Positions 25,282-32,735 of a DNA stretch of 64,000 bases are shown here, piece by piece; positions within the stretch are counted from its first letter, which is position 1, and each line of letters starts with the position of its first letter. The DNA comes from Oscillospiraceae bacterium (lineage in GTDB: Bacteria > Bacillota > Clostridia > Oscillospirales > Acutalibacteraceae): positions 35,542 through 99,541 of the forward strand of contig JAITGE010000006.1 in the NCBI GenBank assembly GCA_031280825.1, read 5' to 3'. Position numbers and translations under genes: made by a program. The notes beneath the pieces are model-generated. The model made no database searches. It was given only the letters and a program-made list of their open reading frames with translations, and was not told the DNA's origin.

Positions 25282-25311
25282 GGCAGGGATACGGTACGCC
25301 GTATCCCTGCC
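25282..25311 (+). other. Perfect 13-bp hairpin with UACG loop after the capsid gene
   Basis: GGCAGGGATACGG (25282-25294) pairs perfectly with CCGTATCCCTGCC (25299-25311) around TACG, an exceptionally stable UNCG-type loop closed by G-C. No T-run follows, so it is probably an mRNA stability or partial attenuation element between capsid and connector genes rather than a full terminator. Confidence 0.8.
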
Positions 25312-25340
25312 GGGGTTATCAACTGAAGGGGGAAGTAAGG

Positions 25341-25748
25341 ATGAGCCAGGCGACTGTTTTGGGGCAGCTCCGGCTGCTGATGGATTTGGACGACAGCACG
25401 GCGGCGGAGGCTCTGCCGTATTGCGCCGCCGCGCTCGCGCAGCTACACCCGATGCTCAGGGACGGGGCGGATATGAACGACCCGCGCGTTGACCGTGCCG
25501 CCGCAGGGATTGCCTATTGCCTGCTGCTGCAGCGCGCCGAAAGCCGCCAGGCGGCGCAGGAGCGCATTCAGAGCTTTAAGGCGGGCGATATTTCCGTCAC
25601 CAAGGCTTCGGACGACGCCGCCCTTCTGCAGCGCTTTGCCCGCGCAGAGCAGCTCCGGAAGGAAGGCATGGAGGGCGTTCGGGCGTTGCTGCGGGATACC
25701 GGCTTTGCGGCTTGCTCCACCGCCTTCCGGAAGGAGGGCGCGGCATGA
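25341..25748 (+). CDS. Putative phage head-tail connector protein
   Basis: A 135-aa, mainly helical protein directly after the capsid gene, the position of head-tail connectors (HK97 gp6 / YqbG class). The pattern VLGQLRLLMDLDDSTAAEALPYCAAALAQLHPML resembles the helical bundle of these proteins, but the assignment depends mainly on position. The ATG has AAGGGGGAAG upstream. Its stop overlaps the next start as ATGA. Confidence 0.65.
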   Translation: MSQATVLGQLRLLMDLDDSTAAEALPYCAAALAQLHPMLRDGADMNDPRVDRAAAGIAYCLLLQRAESRQAAQERIQSFKAGDISVTKASDDAALLQRFARAEQLRKEGMEGVRALLRDTGFAACSTAFRKEGAA

Positions 25749-26086
25749 CGGAAGCAACCGGGGTTGCGGAAATCCTGCGCCGTTATGGGCGCACGGCGGC
25801 GCTTTGCCTGCCCGACGGCTGGCGAAGCCCCGCCTTCGGCGCGTTTATCCAGCCGCTGCGCTATAAAAACAAGATGTATCTGGGCGGGGTAAACACGCGC
25901 ATCGGCTTTAACAGCGAGGGCTACTATCTTTATTTGGGACCGCCGGAGCATGATTTGAATCAGCTCGGGCGCGCGGCGACCATCGAATGCGGCAGTGAAA
26001 GCTACACGGTGGACCGTGCCGAAACGGTATATTGCGGCGACACGCCCAGCCACGTCTGGGCAATTATTCGCAGCATTGTCGATTGA
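25745..26086 (+). CDS. Putative phage head-closure / neck protein
   Basis: A 113-aa beta-rich protein (GVNTRIGFNSEGYYLYLGPPEHDL, ESYTVDRAETVYCGD) in the slot of head-closure proteins such as XkdH/YqbH. The YYLYLGPPEHDL stretch resembles small structural proteins of Clostridia prophages, as I remember them. The start at ATG 25745 overlaps the stop of the previous gene. Confidence 0.6.
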   Translation: MTEATGVAEILRRYGRTAALCLPDGWRSPAFGAFIQPLRYKNKMYLGGVNTRIGFNSEGYYLYLGPPEHDLNQLGRAATIECGSESYTVDRAETVYCGDTPSHVWAIIRSIVD

Positions 26087-26126
26087 CAGTGCGCCCTAGA
26101 CGAGGGAAAACGGACGGAGGGATACA

Positions 26127-26972
26127 ATGAGTGCTATCAGTGCGATGCCGGAGGCAATCGCCCAATGGCTCAGCGCGCGCGCGGAGCTTGCGGGCATCGG
26201 CTTTTTGACCGAATATCCGGCGCTCAGCAAGGCGGTTCCTTTGCGCCGCGCAATGGTCGCCGTCGGCGTGGACGCGGTGGAATTGACCGATAAATTTGTC
26301 GCCAACGACGACGGCGTTTTGGAGCGGCAGGAGTATTGCCGCACGGCGGATATCCGTCTGCGCCTGGATATTCACGTGCCCTATGCCGAGGGCGGTGCGC
26401 GCTGCCATGAGATTTTTGCCCTTGTGCTGGATCTGCTTAGCTTTGCCAGCGATTTGGAGATCCCGGCTTCCGGCTGCGGCGAGATAAAATCCCAGCGGGA
26501 TACCGACGCCTTCGTGCTGGAAGCGTGGGCGCAGATCGTAGCGGATTTTTGCCCCGCGGAATCCACGGGGCTGGTGCTCAGCTCGTTCATCAGCAAGGAG
26601 CTGCTTTGCGGCGGGCACATCGGCGACGCCGCGATCCATCTTTCCGCCGCGCAGGCGGCGTGGGTCAACAGCCCCTGCCGCGCGGGCAGCTATACCGGCA
26701 ACGGCGTGGCCTCGCGCACGGTGGAGGTCGTGGGCGGGCAGCCGCGCGCGGTGGTCGTCTTTGCGAAGGATCTGCCGCTGATCACCCCAAGCTTCACGGG
26801 CGGCGTGACGCAGAATTACTTCGGGTTCGCCACTGCGGGCGGCGGCTCCATGGGCATTGAGCTGGCGTCCGCCGGCTTTCGTTTAAAGAGCGGAAGCAGC
26901 GTCAATGCCGGGACAAATCAGGCCGCGCTGAACCAAAGCGCCACCGCCTATTGCTATTTTGCGTGGATGTAA
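26127..26972 (+). CDS. Putative tail-terminator-like protein with extra C-terminal domain
   Basis: A 281-aa protein ending the cassette. The N-terminal roughly 175 residues, starting with AIAQWLSARAELAGIGFLTEYPALSKAVPL, fit the tail-terminator/minor capsid position. The C-terminal roughly 95 residues start at CRAGSYTGNGVASRTVEVVGGQPRAVVVFAKD, a beta-rich, glycine-rich module of the kind found on phage structural or receptor-contact proteins (SYTGNG ... PKAVLVF pattern). This combination would place a possible adhesion module on the neck, where a tail normally attaches. Function is inferred only. Confidence 0.55.
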   Translation: MSAISAMPEAIAQWLSARAELAGIGFLTEYPALSKAVPLRRAMVAVGVDAVELTDKFVANDDGVLERQEYCRTADIRLRLDIHVPYAEGGARCHEIFALVLDLLSFASDLEIPASGCGEIKSQRDTDAFVLEAWAQIVADFCPAESTGLVLSSFISKELLCGGHIGDAAIHLSAAQAAWVNSPCRAGSYTGNGVASRTVEVVGGQPRAVVVFAKDLPLITPSFTGGVTQNYFGFATAGGGSMGIELASAGFRLKSGSSVNAGTNQAALNQSATAYCYFAWM

Positions 26973-26996
26973 GGCTGTGCCAACGGTCAAACAGAA

Positions 26997-27025
26997 AAGC
27001 CGCCCCGGTCTTCGGGGCGGCTTTT
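26997..27025. terminator. Bidirectional terminator between the phage cassette and the DUF4854 lipoprotein
   Basis: AAGCCGCCCCG pairs with CGGGGCGGCTT around a five-base loop, with TTTT on the plus side and a matching T-run on the minus side. It lies between convergent genes. Confidence 0.9.
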
Positions 27026-27055
27026 GCGTTGTCGCGTTTGTTTTGTGTGTGCTGT

Positions 27056-27529
27056 TTATTTGAATTCCTTGCTCGCGACCACCTCGCCGCTGCTGTTCAG
27101 GAACTCAAGGACGACTGCGCTGATGTCGTAGCCGGCGTTCTTGAAGGCGCCGATTTGCCCGCCGTAGGTCTGCCCGGCGGCGTCAAGCGCGGCTTGCAGC
27201 GCTTCTTGGGGGAGATCCATGGCGTAGGTGTAAGAATAAATCAGCTTGCTGCCGTCTGCTTTGACCTTGATGCTGTATTGCCCTGCGGACGCGGCATTTG
27301 CGGCCTCAAGCGCTTTGTTTTGCTCCGCGACCAGTGCTTCCAGCGTGGCGGGTGCGTTGTTGTTGTCGCCGTTGGGCGCGTCCGCTTTCTCGGGGGCGGT
27401 TGTGGTGACCTCGGTCGTGGTGGCTTTGGTCGTCGTGGGATCCGGATCCTTAGACGAGCAAGCCGTGAAAGCGACGGCGCCAACGGCAAGGGCGAGAACC
27501 AACAGGAGCGCGGAAATCCTTTTCTTCAT
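27056..27529 (-). CDS. DUF4854-family lipoprotein
   Basis: A secreted lipoprotein of 157 aa; the start MKKRISALLLVLALAVG (ATG 27529) has GAGAGAGG upstream and the lipobox is FTAC near residue 23. A Thr-rich linker (PTTTKATTTEVTTTAPEK) leads into a globular domain containing KADGSKLIYSYTYA, the hallmark pattern of DUF4854 as I know it. Function is unknown. The same motif ends the YxeA-fusion protein at 38.5 kb. A longer in-frame extension is rejected because it covers the promoter. Confidence 0.78.
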   Translation of the reverse strand: MKKRISALLLVLALAVGAVAFTACSSKDPDPTTTKATTTEVTTTAPEKADAPNGDNNNAPATLEALVAEQNKALEAANAASAGQYSIKVKADGSKLIYSYTYAMDLPQEALQAALDAAGQTYGGQIGAFKNAGYDISAVVLEFLNSSGEVVASKEFK

Positions 27530-27587
27530 GTGAATGACCTCTCTCTTTTGTTGTGTATCACGGGTAGGCGTAACCCGCAACCGAGTC

Positions 27588-27616
27588 ATTATAGCACGGC
27601 TTTTTGAAAAACGCAA
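27588..27616 (-). promoter_or_regulatory. Sigma-A promoter for the DUF4854 lipoprotein
   Basis: Minus strand: -35 TTGCGT (27611-27616), 17-bp spacer, -10 TATAAT (27588-27593). Confidence 0.8.
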
Positions 27617-27634
27617 GACTTTTTGCGCGATTTC

Positions 27635-27663
27635 TTGCGTTTTCGGAGGGTTTATGCTATGAT
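27635..27663 (+). promoter_or_regulatory. Sigma-A promoter for the EIIC-like gene
   Basis: -35 TTGCGT (27635-27640), 17-bp spacer, -10 TATGAT (27658-27663); divergent from the lipoprotein promoter, with -35 elements only 18 bp apart, so shared control is possible. Confidence 0.65.
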
Positions 27664-27728
27664 AATTGCGCAAGGGATTTTTGGCGCGGCGACGGCGCCG
27701 CAGCATATAGGGGAAGGCGGCGCTTTTT

Positions 27729-29135
27729 ATGCACATCAAGCCTCTCATCCGCGATACGCGCAAGCAGATCTATCGCGCAAGTTCGATCCTTTTCATTGTG
27801 CAGCTGTTTGGCGCGCTGGGCGCGGGCTTCTTTTTTGTGGTGCAAAGCATTCTGGGTGTGGATGGGCTGCTTGGCGCGATAGAAAGCGAAAACGAACCGA
27901 TCCTTTGGTTCATCCTCTTTTGGGGCACGGATTTTTTTGCCGTCGCCCTGTGCGCGGTCCTGTGCTATTTGATTGCCGGACTGCCGGGGCTTGCGCCCGG
28001 GCTGGCGCTTTCGGTTTATTTTGCGCATTTTGCGGGCGATGCGCCTATCACTGCGGCGGACGGCTATTTCGCCTTCTTCGCCACGCCGCGCAACGGCGGC
28101 GGCGGTGTGAATATCGGTTATATGGGCTTCTTTTTGATGGCGCTGCTGTGCGCGTTGCTCATCAAGCTGCTTTATGCCGGCTGGAGCGAGGTCAAGGCGC
28201 GCCTGGGGCGGCGGCTGGATTGCCTTTTGGCGCGGCTGCGCAAAAAAACCAAAGCGCTGCCGCCAACGCTTACGGGCGAACAGGTGCTGGAAAACGCCGA
28301 CCTGATCGTTTTGGTGCTGCTGATCCCCGTGGTGAGCGCGGCGCTGACCTTTATCGCCGTGCGCTATGGCATTCAGAAGCCCTTCGGCGCGCTTGCCCAA
28401 AGCATTGCCGCGCCGCTGGCGGAATTGGCGGAGAGGCATATCTGGCTGGCGGGTATCGTTCTGGGACTGCTGGCGGGCTTTGATATCACGGGACCGATGA
28501 GCATGGCGGGCTTTGCCGCGGCGAGCGCGGTCTTTTTGCAAACGGGGAGCGCGCGGCTGCTGACGATCTACGGCGCGTGCTTTATCGCCACGGGCTGGGC
28601 GCCGCTTTTTATGGTGCTGCTGGCAAAAAAACGCAAAAAGCTCCCGGCGGATACGGACGACTTCAATCTTGCGATTGCCGGACCGACCAACGCGTTTTTT
28701 GAAAACATCAAATTGACCGTCGCCTTCAGTATGCCCTTCGCCATGCGCAGCCCGCTCACGGTGATCCCCGGTTTGATGGCGGGCGGCGCGTTCACGGGCT
28801 TGGCAACTGCCGCCATGGGCATTGTGAATGGTTCCTATCAGCCGGACGCGCCAACCAAATACGCGCTCGGCAAGCCTCTGCGGGAGCTGCTTGCGCGCGG
28901 TGAAATCTATCTTTCGTTTTCCCTGCCGCTGCGTTCGGGGGATTGGCTGCACTGCCGCCTCCCGCTGTTTTTGAACATCCTGGCGGGCGGCGCCGTCGGC
29001 GGGCTGGTGATGTATTGCCTGCGCACCGTCCAGGTCAAGCGCCAAAAACGGCGCGGGACGTTCGTTCAAGCGCGGGGCGATATTGTCGCCGAGCTGCGCG
29101 GGCTTGCAAAAAAGCGGCTTGCGGGGTTAAAATAA
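27729..29135 (+). CDS. PTS fructose-type EIIC-like membrane protein, orphan
   Basis: A 468-aa protein with about nine or ten membrane helices. It carries the sequence logic of the fructose-family EIIC: LPGLAPGLALSVYFAHFAGD followed by GGGVNIGYMGFFLMALLCALLI (family: RPGLAPG then G-F-x-G-x-I-x-A-G), then DITGPMSMAGFAAASAV and the SPLTVIPGLMAGGAFTGL repeat. No EIIB, EIIA, HPr or sugar kinase gene is adjacent, so transport by phosphotransfer is not supported by context. Such orphan EIIC-like proteins may work with remote partners or as channels. The start at ATG 27729 has AGGGGAAGG about 11 bp upstream. Confidence 0.72.
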   Translation: MHIKPLIRDTRKQIYRASSILFIVQLFGALGAGFFFVVQSILGVDGLLGAIESENEPILWFILFWGTDFFAVALCAVLCYLIAGLPGLAPGLALSVYFAHFAGDAPITAADGYFAFFATPRNGGGGVNIGYMGFFLMALLCALLIKLLYAGWSEVKARLGRRLDCLLARLRKKTKALPPTLTGEQVLENADLIVLVLLIPVVSAALTFIAVRYGIQKPFGALAQSIAAPLAELAERHIWLAGIVLGLLAGFDITGPMSMAGFAAASAVFLQTGSARLLTIYGACFIATGWAPLFMVLLAKKRKKLPADTDDFNLAIAGPTNAFFENIKLTVAFSMPFAMRSPLTVIPGLMAGGAFTGLATAAMGIVNGSYQPDAPTKYALGKPLRELLARGEIYLSFSLPLRSGDWLHCRLPLFLNILAGGAVGGLVMYCLRTVQVKRQKRRGTFVQARGDIVAELRGLAKKRLAGLK

Positions 29136-29171
29136 GCATGGACTAAATAAATATCGCGAGGAAGTGCGCCG

Positions 29172-29930
29172 ATGAAACACTATCCGGCAGGCGACAGCCA
29201 CAGGTTTTTGGATTCCGCTATGGTTTCCCGTCATACCAAACGCAGGCGGCGGCGCTTCCGTCTGACGGCGGCGCTTTTATGCGTCTTGCTGTGCGTCGGC
29301 GCCGGTGTCGCGGGCATTCACTTTTACGTCGGCCGCGCCGAGGGCGACCGCGTCTTAACGCCGGAGCAGGCGTCCGCGCTGCGGGATGTGGATTGCATCC
29401 TTGTGCTTGGCTCGCCCGTAGGCAGCGGCGGCGCGATCCCCCCGTTGCTGGAAAATCGGCTGCGTGTCGGCGCTGCGCTGTATAACGCGCAGGTCGCTCC
29501 GGTGCTGCTTTTGAGCGGCGACGACGGGAAAGACCGCAGCAATGAAACCGCCGCTATGCGGCAATACGCGGTGGACGCGGGCGTTCCTTCGCAGGATGTA
29601 TATGTGGATCGCGCGGGCTATTCCACCTACGAATCCATATACCGCGCCAAGCAGGTGTTCGGCGCGCGGCGTGTTTTGATTGTTACGCAGGGCTTTCACC
29701 TGCCGCGCGCGCTTTATATTGCGCAGCGCCTGGGGCTGGAAAGCTGGGGCACGCCGAGCGACCTGCAAGACTACGGCAACGCGTCTTATCTTGCGCTGCG
29801 TGAATATGCCGCCCGTTGCAAGGACTTTGTGCTGTGCATCTTCAAAGCCGCCCCGGCGGATACGGGCGAGCGCTATTCCTTTCTCGAAAACACGGGCGAC
29901 GATACGCTCCCTGCGGAATCGCGTGCATAG
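29172..29930 (+). CDS. DUF218 (YdcF/SanA-like) membrane-anchored protein
   Basis: A 252-aa protein with one N-terminal membrane helix (about 31-52) and an extracytoplasmic DUF218 domain. Typical segments are DCILVLGSPVGSGG, LLLSGDDGKDRSNETAAMRQYAVDAGV (the S-G-G/D and N-E-T pattern), STYESIYRAKQVFGARRVLIVTQGFHLPRALYIAQRLG. SanA-like members influence envelope barrier function; the biochemical role is not known. It sits 36 bp after the EIIC-like gene and is probably in the same transcript. Confidence 0.85.
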   Translation: MKHYPAGDSHRFLDSAMVSRHTKRRRRRFRLTAALLCVLLCVGAGVAGIHFYVGRAEGDRVLTPEQASALRDVDCILVLGSPVGSGGAIPPLLENRLRVGAALYNAQVAPVLLLSGDDGKDRSNETAAMRQYAVDAGVPSQDVYVDRAGYSTYESIYRAKQVFGARRVLIVTQGFHLPRALYIAQRLGLESWGTPSDLQDYGNASYLALREYAARCKDFVLCIFKAAPADTGERYSFLENTGDDTLPAESRA

Positions 29931-29994
29931 AAGCCCCGCGCGCGGGCAAAGCTATGGGCAGGTGCTTTGGTTGCCGCGAAGGAGGTGTGGGGCG

Positions 29995-30252
29995 ATGCCG
30001 GGTTCTGTTTTGCTTTGCGCGGCGCCTTGGTGCGCGGTGAGCCGCCGCATGGCGCTGGCGCTGGCGGGGTTCACTGCCCAAAACGAAGGCGCGCGTAGCT
30101 TCCGCCGGCTGGATGTGGATGCTGCGCCGGAGCTTTTGGAGCAATACGGGCTGCGCGTTTTGCCGACGCTTCTGTTTCTGGATGCGCAGGGGCGGGAGCG
30201 CGCGCGCGTTGAAGGCGAGTGCGGGGAGGCGGAGCTTGCGGCGGGGGGATAG
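29995..30252 (+). CDS. Thioredoxin-like protein with one active-site cysteine (WCAVS)
   Basis: An 85-aa thioredoxin-fold protein. The ATG at 29995 has a full AAGGAGGTG ribosome site. The segment LLCAAPWCAVSRRM corresponds to the thioredoxin active site WC-G-P-C, but the second cysteine is serine, leaving WCAVS. The cis-proline region GLRVLPTLLFLDAQGRE, D-V-D-A strand and ELLEQYGL helix are retained. A single cysteine precludes normal disulfide reductase chemistry; a monothiol or binding role is possible. It is shorter than thioredoxin (about 105 aa), missing the last helix. Confidence 0.7.
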   Translation: MPGSVLLCAAPWCAVSRRMALALAGFTAQNEGARSFRRLDVDAAPELLEQYGLRVLPTLLFLDAQGRERARVEGECGEAELAAGG

Positions 30253-30336
30253 CCCGCTGCGGGGCACCCCGCGGCGCGGGGCGGCATAGGATGGCACAGG
30301 CGGTGAGCGTATTTGCCGCTTGAAAGGATGAAGCCT

Positions 30337-30843
30337 GTGAATGCCCTGCAAACCAAGCCGTTTGATGCTGCTGCCGCGATTGCCTACGCACAGCAATGGG
30401 CGACGGCGCGTAACCCGAAATATGCCGATTTTGAAACGATGGGCGGCGATTGCTCCAATTACATTTCGCAGTGTCTGCTTGCCGGCGGCGCGGTGATGAA
30501 CGAAACGCCGGATACCGGCTGGTATTACCGCTCTTTGAACAGCCGCGCGCCTGCGTGGAGCGGCGTGCTGTTTTTGTGGGATTTTTTATTGAACAACAGG
30601 GGGCGCGGGCCCTTTGGGCATGAGATCCCCTTGGAGCAGGCGCGACCGGGCGATATCATACAGCTTAAATTCGCGGGGAAGCCCGATTTTTCGCACACCG
30701 TTCTGGTGATTTTCGCAAGCGACCCGGCGGCGCCCGGTAACGTGCTTGTGAACGCGCACAGCTACGATTGCGCCGACCGCCCGCTGGATAGCTACAGCTA
30801 TGTTGCCGCCCGCGCGCTGCGCGTGGACGGCGTTCGCGCGTAG
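30337..30843 (+). CDS. Putative amidase (Amidase_6 / cysteine peptidase-like)
   Basis: A 168-aa protein resembling the putative amidase domain of Clostridia: ARNPKYADFETMGGDCSNYISQCLLAGG, with a candidate catalytic Cys in GGDCSN, GWYYRSL, RPGDIIQLKF, FSHTVLVI with a His, and VNAHSYDCADRPLDSYSY. These match the D-C-[ST]-N-[YF]-x-[SA]-Q and H-x-x-D arrangement of the family. I chose GTG 30337 because AAAGGATG lies 6 bp upstream; ATG 30328 is alternative but abuts the ribosome site. No signal peptide is seen, so it may act inside the cell. Confidence 0.75.
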   Translation: MNALQTKPFDAAAAIAYAQQWATARNPKYADFETMGGDCSNYISQCLLAGGAVMNETPDTGWYYRSLNSRAPAWSGVLFLWDFLLNNRGRGPFGHEIPLEQARPGDIIQLKFAGKPDFSHTVLVIFASDPAAPGNVLVNAHSYDCADRPLDSYSYVAARALRVDGVRA

Positions 30844-30955
30844 CGCGCTTTCGCGGCAGGCTCAGCTATTGCATTGTGGCGGGGCTTGATGGCTTGAAGG
30901 TTCTTTTTTTGCGGAAAAGTAAATGCTGTTGCCGTGGCGCGCCGCGCGAAAATGC

Positions 30956-30983
30956 TTGCTTTTCCCGACATTTGTGCTATAAT
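30956..30983 (+). promoter_or_regulatory. pyrF: Sigma-A promoter of pyrF
   Basis: -35 TTGCTT (30956-30961), 16-bp spacer, extended -10 TGCTATAAT (TATAAT at 30978-30983), 33 bp before the pyrF start. Confidence 0.75.
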
Positions 30984-31016
30984 GTCTTAAAGTACGTGAA
31001 ACCGGAGGGCTTTGGC

Positions 31017-31727
31017 ATGGCGAAGGACGTAATCATCCCCCTGGATTTTGCAAGTGCGCAGGAAGCGTTTGCCTTTCTGTCACTTTTCCCGGCGGGCGAA
31101 AAACCTTTCGTGAAGATCGGTATGGAGCTGTTTTATGCCGAAGGACCGGCGGTCGCGCGGGAAATCAAGGCGCGGGGGCACCGGCTCTTTTTAGATCTTA
31201 AGCTGCACGATATACCCAACACGGTGAAAAAAGCGATGATCTCCCTGCGCAATTTGGATGTGGATATCTGCAACCTCCACGCCGCCGGCGCGGGCGAAAT
31301 GATGCGCGCGGCGCTTGAGGGGCTGACCCGCCCGGATGGCACACACCCGCTCCTGATCGCCGTGACGCAGCTAACCTCCACCAGCCAAGCGCAGATGAAC
31401 GGGGAGCTGCGCATCCCCGGCACGGTGGAAGAAACAGTGCTTGCCTACGCGCAGAACGCGAAAAGCTGTGGGTTGGACGGAATCGTCTGCTCACCGCTGG
31501 AGGTGCCGGGGGTGAAAGCTGCGTTCGGCACGGAATTCCTGACGGTTACGCCCGGCGTGCGCTTTGCCGACAGCGAGACGGACGACCAGAGCCGCATCGC
31601 CACCCCCGCAAAAGCGCGGCAGCTTGGTTCGGATTATATTGTTGTTGGCAGACCCATCACAGCCGCCGCCGATCCCTTAGCGGCATACCGCCGCGCGATG
31701 CGGGCGTTTTTGGGCGATGCATCGTAG
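31017..31727 (+). CDS. pyrF: Orotidine 5'-phosphate decarboxylase
   Basis: Final step of UMP synthesis. The 236-aa length fits the short bacterial class. The catalytic K-x-D-K region LFLDLKLHDIPNTV and the phosphate-binding ends (TPGVRF, SDYIVVGRPI) are intact. The ATG at 31017 has CGGAGGG upstream and its own promoter. No other pyr gene is nearby; the next gene encodes an HD nucleotidase, and the two are likely co-transcribed. Confidence 0.96.
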   Translation: MAKDVIIPLDFASAQEAFAFLSLFPAGEKPFVKIGMELFYAEGPAVAREIKARGHRLFLDLKLHDIPNTVKKAMISLRNLDVDICNLHAAGAGEMMRAALEGLTRPDGTHPLLIAVTQLTSTSQAQMNGELRIPGTVEETVLAYAQNAKSCGLDGIVCSPLEVPGVKAAFGTEFLTVTPGVRFADSETDDQSRIATPAKARQLGSDYIVVGRPITAAADPLAAYRRAMRAFLGDAS

Positions 31728-31746
31728 GCGACGGGAGGAGTTCGGC

Positions 31747-32331
31747 ATGGCGTCTTTTTTTTCGCTGCTTTCCCGCATGAAATATATATCCCGCTGGGCC
31801 TTGATGCGCAACGCGCAGCCGGAAAACCTGAGCGAACACAGCTTGGATTGCGCCTTGCTGTGCCACGCACTTGTGGTGCTGCAAAACAAGCGCTTCGGTG
31901 GGGAGCTGAACGCCGAGCGCGCCGCGCTGCTGGCGTTGTTCCACGATGCCCCGGAGGTGCTCACGGGGGATTTGCCGACGCCCGTGAAATATCACAGCGC
32001 CGCCCTGCGGGCATCCTATGGCGCGGCGGAGGCAAGCGCTTGCAAGGCTCTGCTGCAGCTGCTCCCGCCGGATTTGCGTTCCGCTTACGCCCCGCTGCTG
32101 GAACCGCAGGAGGAGGACGCGCCGCTTTGGAGGTTCGTGAAAGCGGCGGATAAGATCAGCGCGCTTGCCAAGTGCATTGAGGAGCGCAAGGCGGGCAACG
32201 GCGAATTCCGCGCGGCGGAGCGGGCGACCCTTGCCGCCCTGAAAGCGATGCAAATGCCGGCGGCGGATTGTTTCGTGCGCGAATTCCTGCCCGCTTATGA
32301 GCAGCCGATTGATGTTATGCTGGAGGGCTGA
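31747..32331 (+). CDS. YfbR-like HD-domain 5'-nucleotidase
   Basis: An HD-superfamily phosphohydrolase of 194 aa. It has the YfbR pattern: MKYISRWALMRNAQPENLSEHS (R and H ligand), FHDAPEVLTGDLPTPVKYH (the HD pair) and the later aspartate in VKAADKISALAKC. YfbR enzymes dephosphorylate deoxyribonucleoside monophosphates, and the position after pyrF suits pyrimidine nucleotide handling. The ATG at 31747 has GGGAGGAG and lies 19 bp after pyrF. Confidence 0.88.
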   Translation: MASFFSLLSRMKYISRWALMRNAQPENLSEHSLDCALLCHALVVLQNKRFGGELNAERAALLALFHDAPEVLTGDLPTPVKYHSAALRASYGAAEASACKALLQLLPPDLRSAYAPLLEPQEEDAPLWRFVKAADKISALAKCIEERKAGNGEFRAAERATLAALKAMQMPAADCFVREFLPAYEQPIDVMLEG

Positions 32332-32390
32332 CTCCTTTTCTTCCCAAGAAAAGGGGAGGCGGCTTCAAGACCGATAGAGGAGGAAGAGCG

Positions 32391-32735
32391 ATGCATTGCA
32401 AGGAATGCGGCAACCATATAAAGGATAACGCAAAGCGCTGCAAGCATTGCGGAGCGTCCGTATATGCGGGCGCTCCTGCGCCACCGGCACGGTCGGGTGG
32501 TCACGCGCCGCAGATGCCGCAATGGCGATATAGGCAAAACAACTCCAAGGCAAAGAAAAAGCAGCGTCGGCTGCTTATCTGCGTCATCCTCTGCTGGTTT
32601 TTGCTGCTGTTCGTTTGGGTTTTTATCGGTGTGCTGCGGCGCGGCGCTTCCCATGCGGGCGCAGCTCATATTGATTTCCCCCAAGAAACATACGCATATG
32701 CGCGCAAGCCTGAAAGGGAGGGCGTTCCGCTATGA
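32391..32735 (+). CDS. Zinc-ribbon membrane protein, 114 aa
   Basis: The N-terminus is a zinc ribbon (MHCKECGNHIKDNAKRCKHCG, cysteines near 3, 6, 17 and 20). A proline/arginine-rich linker and a basic KKKQRR patch follow, then one membrane helix (about 61-83) and a short external tail. Such proteins are common in Firmicutes and of unknown role. Its stop overlaps the start of the alpha-mannosidase gene (ATGA), indicating coupled translation. Confidence 0.78.
   Translation: MHCKECGNHIKDNAKRCKHCGASVYAGAPAPPARSGGHAPQMPQWRYRQNNSKAKKKQRRLLICVILCWFLLLFVWVFIGVLRRGASHAGAAHIDFPQETYAYARKPEREGVPL

Larger units (their letters stand above)
20149..26972 (+). mobile_element. Head-only phage-derived gene cassette (terminase to connector)
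   Basis: Eight intact, closely spaced plus-strand genes in the canonical order of a tailed-phage head module: TerS, TerL, portal, protease/scaffold, major capsid, connector, head-closure-like and a chimeric last protein. Tail sheath or tube, tape measure, baseplate, lysis, integrase, repressor and replication genes are all missing. The set runs from a minus-strand ecf operon to a bidirectional terminator (26997-27025). No flanking direct repeats or attachment sites were noticed. GC-rich codon use resembles the host, which suggests long residence. It is either a prophage remnant or a domesticated particle system. Confidence 0.85.

Noticed and set aside
20149..26972. Complete inducible prophage
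   Set aside because: No integrase, repressor, replication, tail or lysis genes and no attachment repeats were found.
27657..29069. 470-codon minus-strand frame opposite the EIIC-like gene
   Set aside because: Very rich in R, Q and H, as expected for the complement of a hydrophobic protein gene; no start signals.
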